Shown here in pieces: positions 1-8,531 of a DNA stretch of 64,000 bases; positions within the stretch are counted from its first letter, which is position 1; each line of letters starts with the position of its first letter. The stretch is from Bacteroidota bacterium (lineage in GTDB: Bacteria; Bacteroidota; Bacteroidia; Bacteroidales; VadinHA17): assembly GCA_016718875.1 (NCBI GenBank), contig JADKBL010000008.1, positions 92,104-156,103 of the forward strand, written 5' to 3'. The notes under the pieces were generated by a model. It ran no database searches, was not told the DNA's origin, and worked only from the letters and a program-made list of their open reading frames with translations. The position numbers were made by a program, and so were the translations under genes.

Positions 1-818
1 AGCCATTTTTTTACCCCTGATTCTTTCTTTCTATTTGGAACAAAATGTGTGTAAGGTATATCCTTTTCCCCTACTATATCAGTTATAACAGCATCTCTTA
101 ATCCGTTTGCAATAAATACGTCAATTCCCTGTGAAGCAGTTTTCCTCGCCACAGAAGATTTAGTCAGCATTCCTCCTCTCCCAAGTTCTGATTTGGAATC
201 AGATAAAAAGTGTTCAATATCTTCAGTATCTTCCAATATCTCCCTGATCAGCTCAGATCCTTCCTTCCCCGGAGCTCCTGTGAATATTCCGTCAACATTT
301 GATAAAATGATAAGTGAATTGCAATCCATCATTGAGGTTATCATTCCTGACAGCTCATCATTATCTGTAAACATCAGCTCATTTATTGAGACTGTATCAT
401 TTTCATTCACTATTGGAAGTACTTTATTTTCGAGCATAGCTGAAATGCAGTTTTTCATATTCAGATAATGCCTTCTGTCTCTGAAACTTTCTTTGGATGC
501 AAGGACCTGTCCTGCCTGTATATTGTATTTACCAAAAAGAAACTGGTAGTTCGACATCAGCTTCACCTGACCAATTGCTGCCCATATCTGCTTTGCAACA
601 ATAATATCTGTTTTCTTAGATGGTGTAACTTCACTTCTCCCTGCTGCTACTGCTCCTGAAGATATCAGTATTACCTCAATTCCCTTTTTATAAAGGATTG
701 CAATATCTTCAACAATCCGGAGCATCCGTCCGCTATTTAGCGAACCATCAGCCTGAGCAATAACATTGCTCCCAACCTTGACTGCAATTCTGTTAAACTT
801 TGGCTTAATGTTTTTCAA
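1..818 (-). CDS. proB: Glutamate 5-kinase, 3' end outside window
   Basis: Phosphorylates L-glutamate to gamma-glutamyl phosphate, the first step of proline synthesis, in the cytoplasm. About 272 residues are visible and the reading frame is still open at the window edge. Seen in the translation: an N-terminal KVGSN nucleotide-binding motif (about residue 14), ISSGAVAAG (52-60), the glutamate-site NENDTVS (138-144), TDNDELSG (about 151-158), LSNVDGIF and GRGGMLTK. This order is characteristic of the amino-acid kinase fold of ProB. No ATG is available: an in-frame stop lies five codons before the TTG at 816-818, so TTG is the only good start. It lies head-on to nothing: the next gene on the right also reads leftward and ends at a terminator. 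Identification is firm; whether a C-terminal PUA domain follows cannot be seen. Confidence 0.93.
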   Translation of the reverse strand, partial: MKNIKPKFNRIAVKVGSNVIAQADGSLNSGRMLRIVEDIAILYKKGIEVILISSGAVAAGRSEVTPSKKTDIIVAKQIWAAIGQVKLMSNYQFLFGKYNIQAGQVLASKESFRDRRHYLNMKNCISAMLENKVLPIVNENDTVSINELMFTDNDELSGMITSMMDCNSLIILSNVDGIFTGAPGKEGSELIREILEDTEDIEHFLSDSKSELGRGGMLTKSSVARKTASQGIDVFIANGLRDAVITDIVGEKDIPYTHFVPNRKKESGVKKW

Positions 819-856
819 TTTATCAGTTTTTTAAGCTTAATCTAAAAATTATTGCG

Positions 857-864
857 CAAAAATA
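857..864 (-). promoter_or_regulatory. Candidate Bacteroidota -7 element for proB
   Basis: On the minus strand these bases read TATTTTTG, an exact match to the Bacteroidota -7 consensus TAnnTTTG, placed about 40 bases before the TTG start of the glutamate kinase. No convincing TTTG -33 box was found at the right distance (only a TGTTTT about 20 bases upstream), so this is a likely but unproven promoter. Confidence 0.4.
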
Positions 865-894
865 ATCAAATAAATGTATAAAACATTAATTATA

Positions 895-912
895 AATGCA
901 TAATTATGCATT
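895..912. promoter_or_regulatory. Perfect 18-bp palindrome upstream of proB
   Basis: The sequence AATGCATAATTATGCATT equals its own reverse complement. It sits about 30 bases upstream of the candidate -7 element of proB, a position that fits an operator for a dimeric regulator. It is too AT-rich and has no loop to act as a good terminator. No cognate regulator is recognisable in the window. Confidence 0.35.
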
Positions 913-986
913 ATTGCCAGTTCTGTAACCTAGTCTTTATATCTTACAGTTTATGGTTTCACAAATTAATCCTGCAAGTTAAACAA

Positions 987-1022
987 AAAATCAAAACATG
1001 ACTTTTATCATGTTTTGATTTT
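987..1022 (-). terminator. Intrinsic terminator of the GH3/GH5-like operon
   Basis: A perfect 15-bp stem (AAAATCAAAACATGA, loop CTTTTA, then its complement) lies 40 bases after the stop of the GH5-like gene. On the minus strand it is followed by a run of T (complement of AAACAAAAAA at 981-990). It would end the long minus-strand transcript from the sulfatase/GH3 operon. The right side is also T-rich, so it may act in both directions. Confidence 0.7.
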
Positions 1023-1061
1023 AATTATAAGATCAGCTTGTTACAACGGCTCAACAATAAC

Positions 1062-2081
1062 CTAATTGTCGTGTCTCAGATTCTTCAGATAACGGCTTCT
1101 GTCCCTGAGAAAATTAAAAACATAATCATGGTAGCTGCTGAAACCTGGTGCAGGTATGCCATTTACAGGTACGGCTTCATTTCCGTAGCCTGTTTGAAAC
1201 ATATCGTGATGGTAAATAATGTATCCTCCGGCTTTCCATGTATTATAGATATGAATTATCTGATCAGTCGGAATTACAGGATTTTTAGGTCCGCCATATT
1301 TTGAAGTTCCTTTTCTTGCAGGTTCATCATCAACGACCGGTTTGCCAAATTTTTTCAAAAGGTAACTTACCTCCTCAGCAGCTACCTCCCAGTGACGCTC
1401 ATCATCTCTGGTTGTATGGGGTGAAAGATAATCAAGAGCATTGTTCTCTTCAATACTCCCAAGCTCTCCTGCATATCCCGGTGAATTTGTAACCAGTCTG
1501 TTATCATCTATATTTCTGATTATCTTCAAATAATCCAATGTTCTGTAATTGAATTCATTCCAAACCTGAAAAATGAGATTACGGTAAGGTTTAAGCTGCC
1601 GGGTAAGTTCACCTACGGCTCTGTCAGAGGCTATATCATCAAGTTTCAGATTTTCATTCCAGCTCTCTCTTGAAAAAAGTACAAGCAGAATAACACTTCC
1701 CTCCTTATCAGCATCCTCAATGATTGACTTTAGATTTGCAAGATGGAGGCTGTTTAAGGATCCATCCTGGTTGAATAATGTCATCTCTCTCCCTGAATCA
1801 GCAAATCCCCTTGTATTATTCCACTGACACCATATCCTGAGAACATTGATTCCATACTCATTATACTGCCTTATATACTTTCTCCTCTCCTCACTGTTTT
1901 TATTAAATGCCGGATTATATAAAGCATTGAAAAAACTGATCCCGGTAAACTCAAAATGGTTACCATTTATTTCAAAGCCACTTCCATTAACAGTAATAGT
2001 ATTGCCATTCTGAGAGTAAGACTCTGCTCCCGGAAACAATACAATGATAAACAGCAGGATGGTTATTGTTAATATTTTCAC
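1062..2081 (-). CDS. Secreted GH5-like (clan GH-A) glycoside hydrolase
   Basis: Predicted extracytoplasmic retaining glycosidase with a TIM-barrel fold of the cellulase/GH5 type. Counting from the GTG start proposed here (339 residues), a hydrophobic signal segment covers about residues 3-18. The likely acid/base Glu is in WNEF (about E176) and the likely nucleophile Glu is in DDEPAR (about E253). A longer version starting at 2180 would overlap the end of the upstream GH3 gene by 80 bases and place a non-typical extension before the signal peptide, so the GTG at 2079-2081, 20 bases after the GH3 stop, is preferred. It is the last gene of the sulfatase-GH3 operon and is followed by a terminator. 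Family number and substrate cannot be set from sequence alone; mannan-, glucan- or galactan-type substrates are all possible. Confidence 0.7.
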   Translation of the reverse strand: MKILTITILLFIIVLFPGAESYSQNGNTITVNGSGFEINGNHFEFTGISFFNALYNPAFNKNSEERRKYIRQYNEYGINVLRIWCQWNNTRGFADSGREMTLFNQDGSLNSLHLANLKSIIEDADKEGSVILLVLFSRESWNENLKLDDIASDRAVGELTRQLKPYRNLIFQVWNEFNYRTLDYLKIIRNIDDNRLVTNSPGYAGELGSIEENNALDYLSPHTTRDDERHWEVAAEEVSYLLKKFGKPVVDDEPARKGTSKYGGPKNPVIPTDQIIHIYNTWKAGGYIIYHHDMFQTGYGNEAVPVNGIPAPGFSSYHDYVFNFLRDRSRYLKNLRHDN

Positions 2082-2100
2082 AGATAATAAGTATATAAAG

Positions 2101-4255
2101 TTATTCGGCTGTAAGAAATCCTGATAATTTTTTCTCTGCAGAGGAAGAACCAACAAAAAATTCGACCTTTCCCTTTTCAAATATCCAGCTCTTCCGATCC
2201 TGGTCCCAATACTTCAAGTCATCAGCTTTAAGAGGAATAGTTACCAGAAGGGATTCACCTTTATGAACCATTATCCTTCTGAATCCTTTTAATGAGATAA
2301 GAGGCCTTGTAACTTTAGATTCGGGATAGCTTACATAAACCTGGGGTACTTCTTCACTATCATAATTGCCGGTATTACTTAATTTAAAATTTATATTCAG
2401 AGTTTCATTTTCCCTGATAGTACTTTTTTCTGTTTTCAGATCTGAATACCTGAAACTGGTGTATGTTAATCCATAACCAAATGGAAATAACGGGATATTC
2501 TTATCATACATATAAGTTCTGCCGTTTCGGATATTATAATCTAAAATCGGAGGCAGCTGATCTATAGATGTTATCCATGTCTGAACAAGCCTGCCTGCAG
2601 GACTCACTTTCCCTGTTAATATATCAGCCATTGCACTTCCCATTTCCTGGCTCGATTGTGTAACATGCAGAATAGCCGGAACATTTTCCTTCGACCAGTT
2701 AATTGCATATGGAAAACTGGAAACCATAATAAGAACAGTTTTTGGATTTGAAGCTTTTACAAGTCGAACAAGATCTTCCTGCTCAATACTTATTGCCTGC
2801 CTGTCAACATCTTCCCTGCCATCGCTTGGTACATGGTTCTGTCCCCAGCCCAAACCGTAACTTAGCGGATGGTTACCAATACAAACAATTGCAACATCAC
2901 ACTGCTTTGCAGCTATAACAGCAGAATCAGCCATATTGCCTGATGAATACATAATCTTAATATCCTTACCCAGCGCATTCCTTAAGCCTTTAAATATACT
3001 AATTGTATAAGGAGGAGTTCCTGAATACCAGTCAGATATAACCTTATCAGCTGATGGACCAATAATTGCAAGGGACTTTATCTTATTTAAATCAAGAGGA
3101 AGCAGATTATTTTCATTCTTAAGAAGGACTATTGATTTCTCTGTTACCTTCTTTACAAGAACACTTGCTTCGCTTTTTGTCCATGGAGCTACTGTATCAG
3201 TAATTCCTATCTGTGAATATGGATTTTTTGTTGAATTATCCAGTGCCCCAAGTTTCAGTAAAACTCTGAAATTTCCATAGATAGCCTGCTCTATATCTTT
3301 CTCCGTTATCAGTCCTTTATCAAGAGCTCCTTTAACAGAGGATCGGTAATCATCAAGAAACATTGTAATTCCTGCTTTTATGCATTCAGCTGCCGCAACA
3401 TCGAGGTTTGGATAGTATTTATGAGTATTAAGCAATTGTTTGAATGCACCACCGTCAGTAGATATTATCCCCCGTAATCCCCACATATCCATTGTAATAT
3501 CCCTCAATACCGGATGAACTGTACATGGAATACCATTATATTTATTATATGCAGCCATATATGCCTGAGAACCAGCCATTACACCTTTCCGGAAGGCATA
3601 TGAATAGTATTCATGAAAAAGCTGGTCATCAAAATCTGAACTATTGTAGGACCTGAGGTTCTCGTTGCTGTTTGCGAGGAAATGCTTCATTAGTGAAGCT
3701 GTCTTCCAGTAAACCGGATCATTTCCCTGCAGACCTTTAACAAAGGCATCAACCATAGATCCGTTTAGAAACGGATCCTCCCCAAAACACTCCTCTGTCC
3801 TTCCCCACCTGATATCACGTCCCATATCTGCATTTGGAGCAAAGACTACCAGACCTGATACACCAAAACGAGGATTCTGTGCCAAAAATCGGGCCTCGGT
3901 TGCTTCCCAGTCCGCAACCTGCTTTATAAGTTCAGTATCCCAGGTTTCTGCAAGGCCAATTGCCTGGGGGAAAGTTGTGGTTGGAGAAGCTTTAGGACCT
4001 TTCACAGCCCAGTTTGCCGGTCCGCTATAGGCCAGCCCATGCAAACCTTCAACTGTTCTTGAACCCCTGACTCCCCAAACGTGGAATCGCAATCCAGGGA
4101 GACAGACAACTTATCTTTTCTTCCCTGTTCATAAGGGAAATCAGATTTTTTATACGGTCATCTTCACTTAACCTGATATCCTGAAAAGGATAAGGCTGGG
4201 CTAAACATAATCCGGAATACAGAAGTAAAACGGCTATCAGATTGTATCTTTTCAT
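2101..4255 (-). CDS. GH3 beta-glycosidase, split by a one-base frameshift
   Basis: Family 3 glycoside hydrolase (beta-glucosidase/beta-xylosidase type) cleaving terminal beta-linked sugars in the periplasm. The N-terminal part (start ATG at 4253-4255, signal peptide ending near CLAQ) reads in one frame to about IPRLG. The rest, beginning GVRGSR and EGLHG, continues one frame away for more than 650 residues. Removing one base from the G4 run (CCCC at 4073-4076 on the plus strand) joins them into about 717 residues, the normal GH3 length, with the N-terminal TIM barrel, a STDGG nucleophile segment, the second alpha/beta domain, and a C-terminal fibronectin-III-like domain (residues about 610-710). 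The second part could only start from a TTG. Either the assembly has an extra G or the gene is a very young pseudogene. It lies between a sulfatase and the GH5-like gene on the same strand. Confidence 0.85.
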
Positions 4256-4302
4256 GTTCAAGAGGCTATTAATTATCAAGACTGTAAGTTAATAAAAACA
4301 GA

Positions 4303-6090
4303 TTAAAGACGTTTTAATTTTATGGACTTAATCAAGACTGGATCAGTTGAACCCGGTTTGATTAATTTAAGTACAATCTGCTCATTGCCTGAACCAAGTT
4401 CAAGACTCCCTGTTGTCATCCAATTCCAGGTCCGTTCCACGGACTCGCTGCGTTTTACATAGTCACGTTCAGGAAGTATAACCGATTCAAAAGGATCTTT
4501 AATACTGAATGAACAAAATCCTGCATATGATCTCAAAATAAATTCGCTCCCGGAATTATCTTCAGTGCAACCATATTGAAGATCAACAATATATCTGCCT
4601 TTAGTTACAATATTAAGATTCCAGTACAGAGAATCACCTGACAACTTCCAGCCTTCAGTATGAGCCTGGTTCGGATGTATACTTGAGTACCTGATATTTC
4701 CAGTAAGTATAGCGTCCTGGACAGGCAGAACAAAACTTTTTTCATCCGGAAAACCTGCCTCGATTGTAGTAACCGGAACATATCCTTTTACAAGCTCATC
4801 CTCCCACACCCTGAGCTTCAGGCTCAATTCTTTCATTATTCCCTTTTCATTTTCAGAAATATCAGTTGTCTGCGAAGGATCATCAGTAATATCATACAGC
4901 AAAGTATCATTCTTAGTCCGGACCAACCTGAATTTTTCGTTTCTGACTGATGCATTACAGTTGTTAATATCCTGATATGCCTGTCGTGAAAATATGTACC
5001 GGTCAAAGGGAGCAGTTTTTTTTCTGATCACACCAGAGAGATCAATTCCATCAATGGGTTTTTCCGGAGTAAATTTTATGCTGCAAAGATTTAGCAAAGT
5101 CGGAAGAATATCAATATCCTGAGCAAGTTGTGATGTGGTACCCTCTTCAATCTCACCCGGCCATCTTATATAAAAAGGCGTCCTGATCCCTCCTTCATCA
5201 ACAGATCCTTTTCTCCCCTTCATATTCCCGTTATACCTTTCAGTATTTGGACCGTTATCGGAAAGGAATATTACAATAGTATTATCATCAATATTCAGAT
5301 CACTGAGCTTATCAAGTATTCTTCCAATATTATGATCCATATTCTCAACCATACCGTAGACGGATGATAAAGTGGAATCAAGGCCCATTGATCTGTATTT
5401 TGAGAAATATTCTTCAGGAACCTGGAAAGGGGAATGCGGAACATTGTATGGTACATAGCAAAAAAATGGTTTGTCTTTATTTTTTTCAATAAAATCAACG
5501 GCTTTATCTGTAAAAAAATCGCTTGTGTATCCTGTTGATCTTATAATGGTATCATTATGAACAAAATCCATATCATAGTAATACCCAAGATGTCCCATGC
5601 AGAAACCAATATACTCATCAAAACCCTGTCTTAAAGGATGTTGCATGTAATACCCTCCATTATGCCACTTCCCGAAACAACCTGTTACATAACCGTTCTG
5701 CTTTAACACCTCAGCAATTGTGACCTCTTCGCTCCTCATATTTTCGAATCCCTGGGTTACCGATGATACACCGGTTCTGAGAAAGTAACGACCTGTAAGC
5801 ATCTCTGAGCGGGTTGGGGCACTCAACGGACATACATAGAACCTGTCGAAGCTCAGACTCTGTGCGGCAAACCTGTCTATTACAGGTGTATTCACATGGT
5901 TATTCCCATTTACAGCCAGATCCCCCCATCCCATGTCATCTGCCAGTATTAAAACAATATTTGGCTGTTTTACTGTGTTTATATTTTCTGAACAGCTGGA
6001 AGTAACAAATGTCAGTCCTGCAAGTCCTGCAAGTCCTGCAAGTCGTGCATGTTGTCTGGGCTTGACAATTTCAGAGCAATGATATATCAT
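4303..6090 (-). CDS. S1-family sulfatase, serine type
   Basis: Arylsulfatase-fold enzyme that removes sulfate esters from a glycan outside the cytoplasm. The metal-binding NIVLILADD lies near residues 44-52. The active-site signature is S90-A-P-T-R94 followed by LTGR, so the residue converted to formylglycine is a serine, needing an anaerobic-type (radical SAM) maturase that is not in this window. SDNG (metal site) and the GGIRTP segment are present. After the catalytic and C-terminal subdomains (to about residue 455) there is an extra beta-rich region (about 460-595) that may bind carbohydrate. The N terminus is short and odd: an Ala/Leu/Gly repeat ahead of SSC, which could be a weak lipobox. 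It starts 8 bases after the stop of the next sulfatase gene, so the two are co-transcribed. Confidence 0.88.
   Translation of the reverse strand: MIYHCSEIVKPRQHARLAGLAGLAGLTFVTSSCSENINTVKQPNIVLILADDMGWGDLAVNGNNHVNTPVIDRFAAQSLSFDRFYVCPLSAPTRSEMLTGRYFLRTGVSSVTQGFENMRSEEVTIAEVLKQNGYVTGCFGKWHNGGYYMQHPLRQGFDEYIGFCMGHLGYYYDMDFVHNDTIIRSTGYTSDFFTDKAVDFIEKNKDKPFFCYVPYNVPHSPFQVPEEYFSKYRSMGLDSTLSSVYGMVENMDHNIGRILDKLSDLNIDDNTIVIFLSDNGPNTERYNGNMKGRKGSVDEGGIRTPFYIRWPGEIEEGTTSQLAQDIDILPTLLNLCSIKFTPEKPIDGIDLSGVIRKKTAPFDRYIFSRQAYQDINNCNASVRNEKFRLVRTKNDTLLYDITDDPSQTTDISENEKGIMKELSLKLRVWEDELVKGYVPVTTIEAGFPDEKSFVLPVQDAILTGNIRYSSIHPNQAHTEGWKLSGDSLYWNLNIVTKGRYIVDLQYGCTEDNSGSEFILRSYAGFCSFSIKDPFESVILPERDYVKRSESVERTWNWMTTGSLELGSGNEQIVLKLIKPGSTDPVLIKSIKLKRL
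6014..6049 (-). repeat. Four 9-bp tandem repeats in a signal peptide
   Basis: AGTCCTGCA occurs three times in a row, followed by one variant (AGTCGTGCA). It lies in the first codons of the sulfatase and encodes repeated Leu-Ala-Gly in the hydrophobic part of the signal sequence. Being 9 bp long, gain or loss of units would keep the frame and change only the length of the hydrophobic core. Confidence 0.85.
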
Positions 6091-6098
6091 ATGTAATT

Positions 6099-7499
6099 TT
6101 ATTTACCTTTTAATACTGGCATATTGGCATCAACACGCATTCTCCAATCCTTTAGCAGCCTGTACAATTCATCTGTTTTGCCAGGCATTTTTTCTGACAG
6201 GTCTGTTGATTCTGAAATATCAATTTCAAGGTCATATAATTCCAGTTTGTTGCTCTCATAAAGCTCCACCAGCTTATATTGTCCCAATCGTACTGCTCCT
6301 GCAGGGCGACCGAGCTGATTTGAGAAATGCGGATAATGCCAGAAGAGCGGACGGTCTGCCATAGTCTCTGATCCGGGTTCAAGGAATTCCTTAAGGATAC
6401 TGACCCCATCAACATTTTCAGGCAATTGTTTAATTCCGGTCAGTTCGCAGAATGTTGGCAGATAATCGATTGTACTGAAAATAAATTCTGAAGTAATCCC
6501 CTGTTTGATCCTGCCTTCCCAGCTAACAATTGCCGGCACCCTGATACCTCCCTCATAAACATGCCCTTTCCACTTTTTGAGTGGCAACATTGAAGTTGGA
6601 ACCGGACCAAGTTCATCAAGTCCAAGCCCTCCGTTATCTGAGGTAAATATGATAAGTGTGTTGGCAAGAAGACCCTCTTTTTTGAGTTTCTCCAATACCT
6701 TTCCTACTCCTTCATCAAGGCTCTCAATAACAGCAGCATAATTAGGATTGAATTTTTCCTCAGACTGTCCATATTTGAAAAAATATTTCATCAGTTTGTC
6801 TGATCGGGGAACAATACCTACATGTGGAGCTGAATATGCCAGATACAGGAAGAATGGCTTTTTCTTGTTCTTCTCTATAAACTCAACGCCATATTCAGTC
6901 AGTTTGTCGGTAAGATATTCGGTACCTTTATCAATAAATTCGTTTTTATATGAATCGATAAATATTGAATAATTATAATAGTCAAGACCATTTTTACCAA
7001 TCATTCGTGAATAGTCGAATCCCTGGTTCCAGGGAGCTATGGAATCTTCTCCGCCAAGATGCCATTTACCGACCATCCCGGTTGTATATCCTTGGTTTTT
7101 AAGTAATTCTGCAATTGTTTTTTCTTTTGCCTCAAGATAAGGTTTCCATTCGGCAGGCAATACAGGCGAAGAATCATCTGTCCTGTTTCCGGCAATAAAA
7201 TTGGTGAGCTTTAGCCTGGCTGGATATTTACCCGTCATAATTGAAGCCCGTGTTGGCGAGCTTACCGGACAGGCTGCATAAGCCTGGGTAAAGCGGATTC
7301 CATTTTGGGCAAGGGCATCAAGTGATGGAGTTTCATAATGCTTATTACCATAGCAAACAAGGTCCTTCCAACCAAGGTCATCCGCCAGTATGAAAACTAT
7401 ATTTGGCCTTTCACCGGCATTAACAGGACCTTCTGCATGGCTAATAGCAGGAGCTGCCATGAATGAAATCAGCAGAATAGATTCTCGTTTAATCATCAC
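6099..7499 (-). CDS. S1-family sulfatase, serine type
   Basis: Second sulfatase of the operon, 466 residues, of the arylsulfatase/N-acetylgalactosamine-6-sulfatase-like group. It has a signal peptide of about 22 residues ending near HAEG, then NIVFILADD (33-41) and the active-site signature S80-S-P-T-R84 with MTGKYPAR, again with serine as the residue to be oxidised. TSDNGG and GHVYEGGIRVP complete the metal and substrate region. It lacks the extra C-terminal region of its neighbour, so the two probably act on different sulfate positions. It is followed closely by the second sulfatase and preceded by a small beta-rich protein 33 bases away. Substrate is not deducible; the nearby fucosidases make a sulfated fucose-containing glycan plausible. 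Confidence 0.88.
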   Translation of the reverse strand: MMIKRESILLISFMAAPAISHAEGPVNAGERPNIVFILADDLGWKDLVCYGNKHYETPSLDALAQNGIRFTQAYAACPVSSPTRASIMTGKYPARLKLTNFIAGNRTDDSSPVLPAEWKPYLEAKEKTIAELLKNQGYTTGMVGKWHLGGEDSIAPWNQGFDYSRMIGKNGLDYYNYSIFIDSYKNEFIDKGTEYLTDKLTEYGVEFIEKNKKKPFFLYLAYSAPHVGIVPRSDKLMKYFFKYGQSEEKFNPNYAAVIESLDEGVGKVLEKLKKEGLLANTLIIFTSDNGGLGLDELGPVPTSMLPLKKWKGHVYEGGIRVPAIVSWEGRIKQGITSEFIFSTIDYLPTFCELTGIKQLPENVDGVSILKEFLEPGSETMADRPLFWHYPHFSNQLGRPAGAVRLGQYKLVELYESNKLELYDLEIDISESTDLSEKMPGKTDELYRLLKDWRMRVDANMPVLKGK

Positions 7500-7532
7500 A
7501 CCAGAATTAATGAAAATTAGAGTGGTAAAATC

Positions 7533-8273
7533 CTAAATATTATAAGCAAATCCAAGGTTCCAATTAAAACCAGGAAATGGAGAAATATTACTTGTTATTG
7601 CCTGTATCCCATGAAGGAACAGTGTAAATGGCAGTTGCCTTACTGAAGCGGTAAGCTTTGGCGAGATAAACAGGCCGTCATTGTTCCCATCATAATTAAT
7701 ATAAAACAGGTGCAGATTGGCTGCAAGGAGGAAAGATTTCCCTATGCTGATTTCAGACTTTTCTGCCATAAGAGCAAGATAATGTCCGGAAATGGTACCC
7801 TTGTCTATCCCGTTGTCATTCCAGTATGCAGCAGAAATGTAACTGTTTCCTGTTGGTTTATAGAAAGCTGTAAACTCGGCAGCCCAGTATCTTTGTCCCT
7901 GTAATACAGTTTCGTCGGGCAGCTTATAATCACTGAAATACATACTGAAGTTAGCTCCGGTTCTGAATTCAAACTTTGGTCTGTCTACTATTTTATATCT
8001 TATCCAGTTATCAATAAACCATGGCTGAATATCAAGATCATAAGCAAGTACCGGTTCATAATTGAAACGCCCCAGGGTAAATGACGGAGCGGCAATTATT
8101 GCAGGAGCACCCAGCGAAAATGAAGGGATTGAAGATATTCCGTTGGAGTTAATGCTGAAATTACATGCTGATTTTAATTTATGAGGTCTGCTTTCGAGTG
8201 ATTCCTGCGAAAAGGCATAAGATGTAATAGCCAGTGACAATAAAAAAAGAAATGGAATTCTGAGAAGCCTCAT
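7533..8273 (-). CDS. Secreted beta-rich protein of unknown function
   Basis: I do not recognise a family. The start at 8273 (MRLLRIPFLF) gives a clear signal peptide of about 22 residues ending in YAFSQ; a start four codons earlier is possible. The mature part of about 220 residues alternates hydrophobic and aromatic residues in short stretches (FRTGANFSMYF, YWAAEFTAFY, SYISAAYW, GHYLALM), ending in a FNWNLGFAY segment close to the C terminus. This resembles a small outer-membrane beta-barrel with about eight strands. It heads the sulfatase operon and is divergent from the large glycosidase at 8532, so an accessory role in that glycan system is possible but unproven. Confidence 0.6.
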   Translation of the reverse strand: MRLLRIPFLFLLSLAITSYAFSQESLESRPHKLKSACNFSINSNGISSIPSFSLGAPAIIAAPSFTLGRFNYEPVLAYDLDIQPWFIDNWIRYKIVDRPKFEFRTGANFSMYFSDYKLPDETVLQGQRYWAAEFTAFYKPTGNSYISAAYWNDNGIDKGTISGHYLALMAEKSEISIGKSFLLAANLHLFYINYDGNNDGLFISPKLTASVRQLPFTLFLHGIQAITSNISPFPGFNWNLGFAYNI

Positions 8274-8531
8274 TATTATTATCATCTGGTAGTTATTTGT
8301 TATAAAACTAATAAAATATTATATAGATCAAATCTTAATAATCACATAACAATAATTTCGGATTCATTCACTTGCTTAACTTCTGAATAAATCAAATCCT
8401 CTAAGAAATTATAATTAATGTCATCAGGAAAAATCCGTTTAAAAGTATTTTAATAATCCAAAATACAGTTTTTTCAATTCACCTCATCCAAAATAACTAA
8501 TTTTAAGAAGCTCTAATTTATAACTGTTAAC

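Noticed and set aside
193..659. Two plus-strand open frames at the left edge
   Set aside because: They are antisense to proB, whose motifs run through the whole stretch on the minus strand.
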